Source of the DNA: Patiria pectinifera
Lineage: Eukaryota; Echinodermata; Asteroidea; Valvatida; Asterinidae
Direction: 5' to 3'
DNA: 64,000 bases
NCBI GenBank assembly: GCA_029964075.1
Contig: CM057147.1
Location: forward strand, 13,351,513 to 13,415,512
Shown here: positions 47,111-59,249 of the stretch, one piece after another
Layout of the letters: each line of letters begins with the position of its first letter
Numbering within the stretch: the first letter of the stretch is position 1
The notes under the pieces: model-generated
Seen by the model: only the letters and a program-made list of their open reading frames with translations
Databases searched by the model: none
Told to the model about the DNA's origin: nothing
Position numbers and translations under genes: made by a program

Positions 47111-47972
47111 TGATAGCTTAACGTGGGCCGCTTTTATTTCGGGCGTTGTCTCATTCAAAGTGAATAACTTTTGTGTTGCTGGAAAAAAAGCAATTTAGAA
47201 AAGGAATCCTGTGAAGGATGAAACTGGTAAATAGCACGAGGAATGCAACTTTGAGTTTTAAAAAATAATTCTTTCAAAACCGTAAAGAATTCCTCTATAA
47301 TAGAAATAGGTGATAGTAACACAAGCACTAAAGGTTCATACTACTAAAGTTTTAAATTCTAAAGTTATTTTAATATAAAGAAAAACAGTCACAATTGCTC
47401 ATAAAATTTCTTTGTTAATTAAACAAAACAGGGACGTCAAACGGGTTTCAGATTCCCGCTTTTAAAAAGGCCGTTTTGAGATGTTTACTATAATGAAAAT
47501 AGAGTTAAACGTACATTATTATTCATATAAAACACGTATTCATATTAACTTTGTTTTCCATCAAAAGACACAACAATGAAAACGTTACTTCTCAAGAACA
47601 AAATAACATGTTGAAGGTGATAAAAAATCCGAAATATAATTTCATTTGAAAAACACACATTTTACATAAACAATTATTGATATTAACTTTGTTTTCCATT
47701 GAAAGGCACAATAAAACGTTGTTACTTCCCAAGAGCAAACATTATACAAAGGTTTTTATCTTAATATTAGATACATTCATCATATTTACAGTTAATAGAC
47801 ACAAGAATATGTTGAAAGGGATATTTAAAAAAAACAATGCAACTTGCAATGCAAATTATTAGTGGTAGGGCATATACAACATTGAATGTCTAGTACGAGA
47901 CTACAATCAACCAATGCTACCTTCCCCTTGCTCGTTTCCGGTTGACCCATTATATATAATTGTTTTTAAAGA
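47111..47972. other. Region 3' of the Patched-like gene
   Basis: AT-rich. 47160-47290 is related to 24160-24320. Two similar stretches near 47535 and 47680 share AATATTAACTTTGTTTTCCAT-like text and CAATAAAACGTT-like text. The part next to 47973 is probably the 3' UTR of the minus-strand gene, but I could not place a polyadenylation site with confidence. Confidence 0.4.
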
Positions 47973-49870
47973 TTATGAAAAGTCAACACCGGGGGCCGAA
48001 GTGGGCCTCGCCCTAGGAATAACAAAATTGCCAGACAGGGCCCAGTTTTGCCAGTTGCCACCATTTTGTCGTGACGATGATTGTGGTGACTTTCTGAAGG
48101 TGACGTCAGAGGGGTTTGGACCCACATGACCTCCGCTAATGTTGTAAGGCACAGACGCCGATCTTTGAGGGTGATTCGCGGCATAGGTAGGGGTTCTATG
48201 AGGGGAGTTGGGAGAAGAGTATTGCTCCACTGCAAAGGGTTTCTGATGGGGACTTAGGTGTGGGCTGCGGGAAACACGTCCATCTAGCAGATTCTCACTG
48301 GAGTCCACTCTGCGAGATCTAACGGGAATCGTGAGCAGGAGAAATACTGGCAGGAAGAGCAGGCCGTGCAGCGCTCCGAGGGAGATCACGAGAAACATGG
48401 TCTTGAAAAAAGTCCGAAAAATGTAAGAGTCCGTGAAGGCAAGAACTACGACACCGAGTAAGGTGGACAGGGATCCTTGGACTATCGGCATGCCGAGGGA
48501 GTACAGGGCGTAGATGACGCTGTCACGACGGCAGCCTGTGTTTGCTGCTATGTAAGCATAGGTGATGTGGGCTGAGAAATCCACACTGAAACCTATGCAC
48601 AGTATGAGGTTGGTCATGGCGATGGAGTCGAGGTTGACCTGCCACAGGGTCATGAACCCGACCACCCCTGTGACGATGGAGGCTACGGAAAGGGTGACAA
48701 TGAGAGAACAGATGGGGTTGGGGATCATGAACAGAGCCACGATCAACATGACGCCCACCGCGATACCCATGTTCTGCAGTGTGTTAGGTAGGATGGCTAT
48801 GTATTGATCGAAGAAAATAAAGGCTGGATGGTAAGCAATGGCAGGAAGCTCTGAGTCCTCAGCTATCTCCCTCATATCTGTCATCATGAATCGCTCTTTG
48901 TCTGTGGAAACCAAGTCCTTGGTGGTGACAAAGAATCGCGATGCCGCCACAGTCGTGTCATCAGCACCGAAGACGATATCCAAGGAGTATTTCTGGTAGG
49001 CGGGAATCTTCAGAAAATTTTGGCGCAGAATTTTTATGAACTGAGTCTGGGTTGGATTACTGAGGCCGATGGTTTGCAGGAACTCCAAATAATCTCTCAG
49101 CCAAGACACAGTCAGATTCTGATCCTTACCGTACGTGTACTCACTCGCCTCCATCTTAGCTAAGGTTTCCTCCATAAGATCTTGCACCACAGGATTCCAC
49201 ACGTCTCTGGGCTCCGTGAAGATCAGCGAGACTTGAGGACCGTAGGTCGTGAAATACTGCGATTCATAATCCAAAAAGTCGGCTGCGTAGGAGTTATCTC
49301 TGGCAAGGTTGCGGAGAGTGAGACCCTCACGAACCTGGGTGCATCCGTAGATGGCGGTGCCCAGGTAGCCCAGAAACAGTAAGATAGTCAGAATCACCAT
49401 CCACAAACGCATGATAAAGGGACCGTAGTAATTCTTGAAGAACAGCATAAGGGCGTGGTCGTTAGTGTCCCCGACCTCTCTATCAGTGGGTTGCTGGGAC
49501 GAACCACCGGCGCAGAATATGGTGTAGGCTGTGGACGCAGACTCACTCTTAGGTCGGACTTTGAGGCAGGACATGCAATGTCGGTTAGCTGCCTCGCGTC
49601 GACCAGTCAGCACCATACAGGCGCCGAAGAAAGTGATTTGATAGGCGTAGTCAAAGATGACGGCCACACCCGTGTACATGCAGAATATACGGACGGATCT
49701 GAAGAACGTAATAGCGCCGATTCCGAAGGCCAGGGCGTCTGTAATGGACGTGATGGTAATAGACATGGCGGCTTCAGAGAAGGCATGGCGCATGCGTCGT
49801 TCCACCGACCATCTGACGTCAGTCTGTCGCCAAGCAGCCAACATGATGAACATATCATCAACTCCAATAC
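47973..49870 (-). CDS. Patched-like gene, exon 2
   Basis: The acceptor on the minus strand is TTTCTTCACAG at 49871, and the exon starts GT-ATT-GGA, completing the Gly codon of exon 1. It encodes the last part of the SSD-like block (VDDMFIMLAAW, YAYQITFFGACMVL), the second loop (about residues 440-690) and the second helix block with IGFSVDFSAHITYAY. The tail is rich in Ser, Pro and Arg and ends GVDFS. The open frame upstream of 49870 is intron read-through. Confidence 0.9.
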
Positions 49871-52800
49871 CTGTGAAGAAAGAGAAAAAATATTTAAGCA
49901 ATTTCAAAACTATTATCGTCAATGTTTTTCTACAGCCATATTTTGTTGTCAACACACAACTCCAATTATGGCTTAACAAAAAGAAACTGACCTCATTGGC
50001 ACATTTTGCCCGACTGCCAAATAGATCACCAAACCACAACTTCATTTAAACCACTTTGCTTTTCTTGTTCGACAGGATCCAGTGGAAAATAATAAAGGGA
50101 ACTCCCAAATAGTTCTTACTTTGAAGCATTTTAATCAGATGAATTGATTGAAAAGATTATACTAAAGTCCGCTACAGAGACAAATCAACACTAGTTTTAT
50201 TGCATTTTTTGTGAATTGTGAATCGATAAAAACACGATTTTTTGTTTTAAATTTTGCTCCATTATACGCATTGAATACCGCACTTGTTAACTTTGAACCA
50301 ACACATATATAACAAAAACATGACTGTAGGCGTAATCACAAATCAACCTTCAGTAGGCCTAGCAGTAAGAGTGCAAATCAAGGCAGGATGTGCAGAACAA
50401 TATAATGTATTTATTGTATTTAGTTATTTTTGTTGACAGGAAAAATTCCTCATTATTTTCCTCCTTGGACTGTCTCTCCTTGGGAATCATTACTGAATCG
50501 TGGTTCCTTTCATATAATCTTTACACAATACAAATGAAATATGCAAAGATACCCTCTGTCACCTTGTGACTTTCCCCACTTTTTCTTGTTCTTTCTGGTT
50601 TGTAGCCAACAAGTAGGACTTTAGGTGTCTTCGTCATTGTGCTTGGTCAGACGATATCCACAAAAGGGTATTTTGTTTGGCAATGTTATCGAGAAACCTC
50701 GTTTTGACTACCAGCATGCAACTGGGTTAACTGTATTGTTCGTGCAGTGTTTTTCCAATTCCCAACAGGTTCGTTTTGTTGCGCTATACAAATATGTTTT
50801 TGCAACCGCAAATTTTCTTGTGTCATGATTGAGCGTTCACCACTTTTGTGACGTAGATAAAGCACGAAGCGCGAAACCGCTCAAGGGTGACAAGTTGCTA
50901 TGTGTTGCTATGACAAACTGAGCCTAGTTACTGCCAACAGTGGCCTCTAGACGAAATAAACACACATCGGGAAAATTTGTAAAATATAAGGCATCTTTCA
51001 AACGAGTAATGCTCGGGTGGTTGATATAATGATTAATAAAATCATTGTAGCATTGTTTTCTGTTTAAAAACATACATGCCTTAGAGGCAATTCCACGCAA
51101 AAGTGGACATTGGTCACATTGCTGACACGTGTAAAACTTATACAATCTTCGAAACTACAACAATTGCAACCTCAAGAGAGGTATCAAATTAAAGGGGACA
51201 AGACTTTGAGATTGAATATGGTCATATGTAGGCCTGTTAAAATTTTAGATCAGTTGATATAAATTTTTTCGAGATAACAGTGAAAAACCAGGCACAAGTT
51301 TTGACCACGAAACACAATTTCGTCTAGGGATATTTAAATCTGTTTCCCCAAAAGCAGTCAATTTATTGACTGATGGTGGGAAATCACCTGTTTTCTTCTT
51401 TTCTGTGACGGATTTGAGTTTCTATATCTTCTTCAATTCATCATGTTAGAGCAAGGTACACATTTTTATCAGTACGAGGCTTTGTGAGAAACACTTCAGT
51501 GCATACCGACTACCAGCCCCCGCATCTCCGCTGTGTAATGACAAATTTCATTGAAAACTAGTAGCGGTATGCATGTACCAATCACTTTTCTACAATGTTT
51601 TAGCGAATTGACAAAGCTTTTTGAAAGTATCATCAGTAATAATTAACACTACGTTGGGCTGCAAGTGAGCATTTTCTCCCTGCCCACAGTCAGAGAAATA
51701 CTTAACATTTAACAACATCCAGTCTCAACAATTTGCATTTTTCGACGTCAAAATGTCCGGACTTAATGAAATCGAGGTCAAATCGTTCACAAGACAACAA
51801 CCAAAAATTATAAAGGTCCGGCCAAAAACAAAAGCGGTGCTGGGGAAAACAGAATTCAAGTTGACACAGTGCATGGCTTTAAAAGCTCGCCTTCTACATG
51901 TGGTGGTCCCGATTCAAATCTAGCTTGATGCACTTCTCCCTCAAGCCTTAAATTTACATTTGCTTTTTTGTTCACTTTTCAAAAAAAGTTAAGACAACTG
52001 CCACGAGCTGATTAATAAAACAAGAAATATTTGAAGTTGATAACCATTTTAACTTGTCATAGGTTTAAATGTCGTTTTATGAGAATGGGAGCACTGTAAA
52101 TGTACTTCATTGTACACCGGTTTTAATTTCATTGTTTATGTTGAAACGAGTACTTAAACAGAGACGAGTGCTTAAACAGAAAGGTTTACATTCTGCAGAA
52201 AAAAAATATCGAAGGATCTATAGACACCTTGTCGTTACAAAATTTGGTTTCAATTACATTTTGGGTTAATTGTTTGTAAATGTTGTTGCCTTGTAAATAA
52301 TTTTGTCTCTTTCTGTTTAATATTTCATATTAAATGTATATTGTTGTTTTCAAACCCCGTATATCAATTGTACAATGACAGCTAGGACCTGCATGACAAA
52401 AATAGCCGCCCTGCATAAATAGATGTGTGAAGTTAAGTGTAAAATGAATTGACGTCTGAATGTTATGGCGTTTGATTAGATATCACGCAGATAGGCATTC
52501 ATGTGTGAATATAATTACATTTGTACGCTGTGTAAAGTGAGATTTGCTTACCGAGGATAAGGAATGGTGCTGAGCCGACGACATTAATGTATGGTACTCC
52601 AATATAGCTCATCAGCCCGAATGATGAAAGCACGGCCAGGCCGGCAGATAGGACACCACAAGCGGCCAGCCAGGGCTTGCTACGCACCCAGTCTAGCATC
52701 ACGCAAGAACAGATACTGAACGTGATCACGATGGTAAACGTGATAGAAAAGTCCTTAACGACATTGGAACTAGCTTTATCCAACTCGCTTTCTAGAGTAG

Positions 52801-53554
52801 AAGACACCTCGCGAGTTACTGTGATGACCAATGACCTGAAAGCCTCAGCTACTTCCAGAATTTTTTCCTCCCACAAGGCGCTTCGCTGGTCCTCCACGCT
52901 GTCTTCGTACCGTAAGAAGTAGGACAACTGAATAGACTCAGCCGAGAGGACATCATCTTGAGAACCTGATACAAAAGTCACTCCACCTAGTCCTCCACCG
53001 AGAAAATAAGTTACGGTGTTATCGGCTGGTGAGGTATAGAGGGGAAATGTCAGGGTGGTCGACGGAACCTTAGACGAGTTGTAATCATAGGCAGCCAGTA
53101 TGGGGTTTTCGTTACAAACACCGTTCCATTTCACGCAGAGATCGCTAAATGTGTAGTCCACGTTATCGTGAGTGATGCTGATGTTCATGATCTGCTCGTG
53201 TAAATCTAAAATGTCATTCATGGCCGTCTGTGTCAGGATGTTCTGTCCATCCTTGTGCCGTATAATCACGCTGCCAGCCCGACCAAGTCTCGTCAGACGT
53301 GACACCAGCGTGTCATTGTCACCGTGCTCGGCAAATAATGTTTCCACCGTGTTTCTGTCTGTTTTGGCCTGGCCATTTTCAGGAGTGTACAGGTTCTCCA
53401 CGCTCTGTTCCTCCGTCAGAAACACCATCCCAGCCCCCAGTGCCCCGGCCAGCAGTGGCGGCACCAGCAGAAAGGGAATCGGGTGCTTCGCGAGGAAACC
53501 TCCGTAGCTGAAGAAGAACAACTTGATGACTTTCTCGATGCAGTCGAACGCCAT
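47973..53554 (-). CDS. Patched-domain membrane protein (PTCHD3/Ptr-like)
   Basis: Two exons join at phase 1: 53554-52552 and 49870-47973. The product is 966 aa. The layout is that of the Patched/Dispatched-RND family: a first membrane helix at ~25-47, a large extracellular loop, a sterol-sensing-domain-like five-helix block from ~269, a second loop, and a second helix block before ~850. A Ser/Pro-rich cytoplasmic tail of about 110 residues follows. The ion-relay-type acidic motifs are kept: GIGVDDMF (D339, D340) and GFSVDFSAH (Asp near 765). Relatives include vertebrate PTCHD3 and nematode and fly Ptr proteins. Some act in Hedgehog-related or sterol/lipid transport contexts, and the substrate here is unknown. 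Both exons are fully open, so it is probably functional. Confidence 0.9.
49871..52551. other. Intron of the Patched-like gene
   Basis: A 2681-base intron with donor CTCG|GTAAGC (minus) and acceptor TTCACAG. No gene, clear transposon or RNA gene is seen inside. It is AT-rich. Confidence 0.7.
52552..53554 (-). CDS. Patched-like gene, exon 1
   Basis: I chose the ATG at 53552-53554 because the protein then starts MAFDCIEKVIKLFFFSYGGF, the usual short N-terminus before the first helix. The open frame extends 26 codons further upstream but has no earlier ATG that fits. The first loop carries the Cys pair DLCVKWNGVC and possible N-glycosylation sites. The exon ends in SAPFLILG. Confidence 0.88.
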
Positions 53555-53920
53555 TTTAATTCTACACAATCGACTCTGTTCGTGAACGTTGTATCGTTTA
53601 GTTGGTTTTGCGGTCACCGTCTGTGTGTTCACGCGTTACCGTTGTGCAAAGAACGCTTGATAGCAGCTTACAATCCCAGATAGTAATGTAAAACTACAAA
53701 CGTCATGCATATAAAAATCGTTGTTTCTCTGACTGCTACTGTTGTGACTGGAAACTCCAACCGTTTCCAAGCACAGACCGATCGTACACGTACAGCTTGT
53801 TATTGTGTAGGGGTCGTACAATCACATTCGCTTCGTATGCGGTAATGACCGACTTGAGGTACATTGCTCATGCGCTGTAAGGCCGTGACAACGGTGACGT
53901 ACGTAAAAATACAACACCGT
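53555..53920. other. 5' flank of the Patched-like gene
   Basis: Probably the promoter and 5' UTR of the minus-strand gene. No TATA box is evident. A MITE starts immediately beyond at 53921. Confidence 0.4.
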
Positions 53921-54182
53921 CTGCAAATGGTGCCCGACTATTTTGTGCAAAATATATGGGAGCCCAGAAAGGTCACATAAAACGTATACTCGATCGTACC
54001 CCTTATAAAAACACGTTAAAATTGTGCAGCAGCAGGATTCCAGTGAAGCCAGCGAGTTTGGCGGTTTAGAGACATCATCTTACATTGAACAAAACAAAAC
54101 AAAACTTTTAATTTTGCCGACGCGCATGGCTACGGCGACGCGCGCGCATACCAGAAACCGAAGCCTTTTTGGGGAGGGCCTG
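53921..54182 (+). mobile_element. MITE family A, copy 5 (5'-truncated)
   Basis: It starts inside the family at CTGCAAATGGTGCCCGACTA and runs to the end CATACCAGAAACCGAAG and GGGCCTGA. The left third, including the left terminal repeat, is missing. Confidence 0.75.
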
Positions 54183-55393
54183 ATGCTGACAACATTTTTG
54201 AAAGGTCGTAATGATGTTATATATAAAACATTCAAACATGACATTTTAATGACTATATAGAAACATCATGGTTAATTAGAAAACATTGTAATAACATTAT
54301 TAAAATGCCTCAAATTTGACGTTTTATCAAGTATGTTAAGGGGCCACTCAAAATGTTCGATGTATTTTAAATTTCGATTTTTTTTTTTCTCCAGATTGTA
54401 TTGACCCAGCCACCCACCCCAATTTTCGATCAAAAAATATTGATTTTCCATCCAATAAAAACATAACGAAAGTCCAGTTCGGTGACGGCTAATTGCAGCT
54501 GCAGCCCGTATACAGTACCGCCTTACCAACAACACGGCCCACTGGCATTCCCGTACGCATAGGGGATCCACCTGGAAACACGTAAAACTAGTCTATTAAA
54601 TCGGTAGTAATAAACATCAGCTCGCTCCAAAGAAAATTAAGTTTTGTCTTGGCGTATTGAGGTGTAATGACTCCCATTATTCATGAAGTTTATTTTGAAA
54701 TTCCAGTGGTTTTTGATAGAATTTGTTTTTGAACTCTCAACTCGCGCTTTCCAGACGTGTGGGCGCTGTCATGTTCATTGCTCGCAGCCCCATGCGCATG
54801 CATGCTGGCTGCCTAACTAGTCTTGAACACAAGTAGGTTTATTTCGTTGTCGCGATTCGTAACGACACTCGTGGCGTGTATTAAGACAAAATAAACCTGG
54901 TATGCCGCTCCATTTGCATGGCGCCCCGATTTTACGTATGCTTTAAGTCTTAATTCTCTGGTCTCCGTGCATATGGTGCTCCGGTGGACGTATACACAAT
55001 ACACGGTACATTGTACATGTACATGTACCGGATGCATGTACAGTACTGTACCCGTATACGGTACAGGCGAAGGGTTTACGAATCGGAACGCAGAGAGTTG
55101 AATTGGCAAGTCAAAAGGGTTATTTTCTATCTTTTTAATTGAAAAAAAGTGAAACTCGATTAACAAAAACTTCAATAAATTAATAAACTCTTGTGTGAAA
55201 AGGACTTCTGACAATATTGAAATAATAATATTTTGTGTATGAAACACCTAACTTCCGGTTTGATGACGTAAAATATTAAAGAGAATAATTATGCACAAAC
55301 ACTGTAAAATACAAAGAAGGTATTTTTAAAATTTTCAGGCAGTACAGAATCGATATTTCTCTAAACTTTACAAAATAATTGCTTGTGCATGAT
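54183..55393. other. Non-coding stretch
   Basis: No gene is recognised. Around 55005-55070 there is a local run of GTACATGTACATGTACCGG-type self-complementary words. The 144-codon minus frame at 54813-55247 has no known motif. Confidence 0.4.
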
Positions 55394-56045
55394 TGTATTA
55401 ACTTGCGCAACATTTGGCGTCACTAAAGTTACGCCATTGATGTTTGGCCCCGAAAAAGTGCACCTCGGCCATGACAATGGTGGCAACAGTGTTTATGCTT
55501 GCCAGGAGTTGTAGGCACTTTTTCATTCGATCTTTTAATAGGGGCAATTGTTAATACCTTTCCCCAGAATTAGGCGTTGTTTTTCATTTTAAAGTTTCAT
55601 TGACGTTACTAGCATTCTGTACCGAACCTTAATTAACAGATAACAAAGTTCATGCTACGGTTACAAACATCCCCAGCTTAATAGGAGTTGCACGGGATTT
55701 CATTTTAACGAGCCATGCTTCACGCCAATTTCTGTGTACATGTATTTTCACTTTATTATGAAATGTCCATAATATTATTAACTTGCGTAATGGTGGCGCC
55801 AGTGAAGATACGCTGTGATGGATGATTGACTCAAAAGCTATGAGCCTCGGACATGACAATGGTGGCAAAGTTGTTTATGCTTGCCAGGAGTTGAAGGCAC
55901 TTTTTCATTCGATCTTTTAATAGGGGCAATTGTTAATACCTTCCCCTGAAGGTGTTTTTTTTTTTTTTTTTTTTAGTTTCCTTGACGTCACTAGCATTCT
56001 GTACTGAACCTTAATTAACACATAACAAGGTATATGCTGCGGTTA
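55394..56045. repeat. Two tandem copies of a ~375-bp repeat
   Basis: Copies begin near 55394 and 55772 (TTAACTTGCGYAA) and share CGGMCATGACAATGGTGGCA, TTATGCTTGCCAGGAGTTG, CATTCGATCTTTTAATAGGG and CTAGCATTCTGTACYGAACC. The reverse complement of the right part occurs in both segmental duplication copies (32490-32660 and 40355-40530). Confidence 0.75.
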
Positions 56046-57408
56046 AACACAAGTTTTCCTCATAAATTCTAGACTGATAAAATATCCTCAACTCGTCCCA
56101 ACCTTGTCACCTACCGATTATATAGATGAAATTGGCCCTTTAGTTGCCATTACCTGTATGGAATTAATAACACTGCAACTAGAGCCACATCGGTTGTTCA
56201 GTTAGAACTATTTTATTGGCCAATTAAATTGTAAATATTTTCATGAACAAAAATTCAACCGTTCCCAGTGGAACCATTTGTTTTAACTTGAACAAAATAG
56301 CATCTGTTCTGGTTTTATAAATTTCAGTATACAATTAACACTGATTACGTCATCAATAAAAAAATCCAAACTTAACGTTGATGTCCTTCAGACAGGCTAA
56401 ACGTTCATCATAAAGTAAAAATAAATTCTGAAAATATGGGAATTATAATAAATATTTAAGTGTATGAATGAATAACATTTAAATTTCTGATTCCGATTTG
56501 AATTTTAAGGAAAGAAACTAATCATTCTGAAATTTTACCTTCAATAACCTGTGGTCCGATGACGTCATGATTCTGAAACCTCGCAAAGTCCTTTGAAATT
56601 GTGCAAAGAATATCTAGGGGTAATTTGGTGAAATTGTGACGAATGCTTTTTTTAAATCAGAGTTTCATCTATCGTTGACGTACCGCTAGCGGGCGTCCTT
56701 TCAATTAATGACGTCATCAGACCAATTTCTCAATCAGACATTCCTCACTGATTATTTGCCTAATTTATGTGACTAGTGACATGCTTCCAATTTCAAGTTA
56801 AATTCCATTTTCATTGCTCTCCCGGTAACACCGGAAGTAAATACCTGATCACTCTGTAAAAAAATCGATATCATAAATTGCCCAACCCTAAGAAGATGTC
56901 GTCATTCAAATTCTTTAATAGTATGACGTCCTTGGTTAGAATATGCACAAAAACATTTTATATCGAACCACGGATCCTACAAACAAGAATGAACGACCGT
57001 TCTGAAATTTGAAAAAAAAAAATCAAATTATTCATAAAACGTTACGCAAAACCAATCCTTATGTCAGATATACTTGTTCCAAAATTGTAATTTGTTTTTG
57101 ATATTTCAGGATATAACAGATGGTATTGTTCAGTTTTTGTCGTCGTAGATGAAGTATTTACCCGGGAAATGAACGTCAAATGTGACGAGGAGAATACCGT
57201 TCACCCAAATTTCGTTTTAAATTAGGCTTTCATGAAAAAGTGTAAGAGAGATGTGGTCCCGAACCGATGAAACAAATGCGACATTTCATAGTTCATTTTA
57301 AAGCAAAAGATAATATTGTGCTCGCCGTAAACATGTTTATGTATTTATGACTTACCAGAATTCAATAATAAAGGGGAAAAAAAGTGGGATCATGAATATT
57401 TCAAATAT
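56046..57408. other. Non-coding stretch
   Basis: No gene is seen. TGACGTCA-type words occur at about 56570 and 56720. The sequence CGCTAGCGGGCGTCC near 56685 stands out from AT-rich surroundings. The area may be an older relic related to the element at 57409-59249, with which it shares the GACGTCATCAGACC text. Confidence 0.4.
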
Positions 57409-59249
57409 AACTAGAGGTTGTAGGAACAACCACATGGTGTTGGGCCATGGATTACCGCAAACTTTGCCACTCACATGAACTCAAAATATGCATGTTTAAA
57501 TCCATGCTTGACTTTTCAAAATGCCGCCAGAGGGCGCTCTAACACTTGATGACGTCACCTGTAATATGTTTGTACAGTACTGCCTAGGCAGACACTCACA
57601 TCGTTGAAAACAAGTTCGCATCTTCGGCTAATTTCAAATAATAAGACACTTCCGGTTTCGACCGGAAGGAAGGGTCACGTGATATTGCACTTAATACCAA
57701 AAATGTAGATCCTGCAATATTGTATCGATTGCCATAAAAAACAACATGATCTTCATTTTATCTTGTGCACGTAACATCACGTGACCCTTCCTTCCGGTCG
57801 AAACCGGAAGTGCCTAATAATTTTAAAGTGGAAAAAGATATGAACTTGCTTTTAACGATTTAAGTGTCTGCCTGTATTGACCTTTCAAAACAAATAATGG
57901 GTGACGCCAAAAAGGGTTGGAGCGCCCTCTAGCGGCAGGTTAAATAACGTCAAAAACGCATTTTCACTTGATGTCTGTGGCGAAGTTTGCGGTGATCGCT
58001 TCAAAATTAATGTACATGATGACCATGATGCAGACAACACCTGTGCGCGGAAAAAATGATACGTCATCAGACCGGAAGTTACAATAAAAAGACCTTTATT
58101 AAAAAACCTTCAAAAATTGCTAGAAAATATACCGTGATAGATATAATCAAGATTTGGCTGTATATAGCAGAGTTAAAATAGCTCTTGAAATTTCTGGTAA
58201 TGACGTCATAATGACGTCATCAAGACGTCATAATGACGTCATCAAGTTTCGTATTACAATCAATCAAAGATTTGTAGATTTAATCTTTGAAAATCAATGT
58301 AAAATCAACTGCTACAGCTTTGATTTTGTTTTTATGGCAATCGATACAATATTACAGGGTCTTCAGTTTTGGTATTAAGTGCAAAATCACGTGACCCTTC
58401 CTTCCGGTCGAAACCGGAAGTGCCTTATTACTTGAAATTGGCAGAAGATGCGAACTTGCTTTCAACGATGTGAGTTTCTGCCTAGGCAGTACTGTACAAA
58501 CATACTACAGGTGACGTCATCGAATGTCAGAGCGCCCTCTAGTGGCAGTTTTAAAAACGTCCAAAACGCATTATCACTTGATGTATGTGGCGAAATTTTC
58601 GGTAATCGCTTCAAACCTAACATACATGATGAACTTAATGCAGAAAAGACCTGTGAGGGAACAAAAATGGATGACGTGATCAGACCGGAAGTTATAAAGA
58701 AAAGACCTCGAAGCCTTACAGAATTGCTAAAAAAAATCAACCGTGAGATATATAATCAAGATGTGGCTATATATAGCAGAGTAAATATAGCTCTGGAGGT
58801 TTCTGGCGATGACGTCACAATGACGTCATCAAGTGTCATATTACAAGCAAATAAAGATTTCCATATTTAATCTTTGAAAATCGATATAAAATCAATTGCT
58901 ACAGATTTGATTTTGTTTTTTATGGCAATCGGTTAAATATTGCAGGGTCTTCATTTTTGGTTTTAAGTGCAAAATCACGTGACCCTTCCTTCCGGTCAAA
59001 ACCGGAAGTGCCTTATTAGTTGAAATTGGCAGAAGATGCGAATTTGCTTTCAACGATTCGAGTGTCTGCATAGGCAGTACTGTACAACAATTTCACAGGT
59101 GACGTCATCAAATGTTAGAGCGCCCTCTGGCGGCATGTTGAAAAATTCAAGCATGGATTTCAACATGCATATTTTGAGTTGATTTGTGTGGCAACGTTTG
59201 CGGTAATCCATGGCCCAACACCGTGTGGTTGTTCCTACAACCTCTAGTT
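57409..59249. mobile_element. Element with long inverted ends and internal ~600-bp direct repeats
   Basis: The left end AACTAGAGGTTGTAGGAACA is matched in reverse at 59230-59249. Inverted similarity continues inward for about 280-350 bases. Inside, a unit starting CACGTGACCCTTCCTTCCGG begins near 57778, 58388 and 58976, spacing ~600. Units share GAGCGCCCTCTAG and TGACGTCA runs. The 140-codon frame at 58448-58870 is open, but its counterpart in the neighbouring unit has stops, so it is probably not a gene. No transposase. Confidence 0.75.

Noticed and set aside
52677-53683. Plus-strand frames over the Patched-like exon 1
   Set aside because: They are antisense shadows of a well-supported minus-strand exon.
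54813-55247. 144-codon minus-strand frame
   Set aside because: It overlaps self-complementary GTACATGTAC text and has no recognised motif. It is probably chance.
58448-58870. 140-codon frame in the inverted-end element
   Set aside because: The homologous neighbouring unit is full of stops, and conservation is at the nucleotide level including motif words. A gene is not supported.
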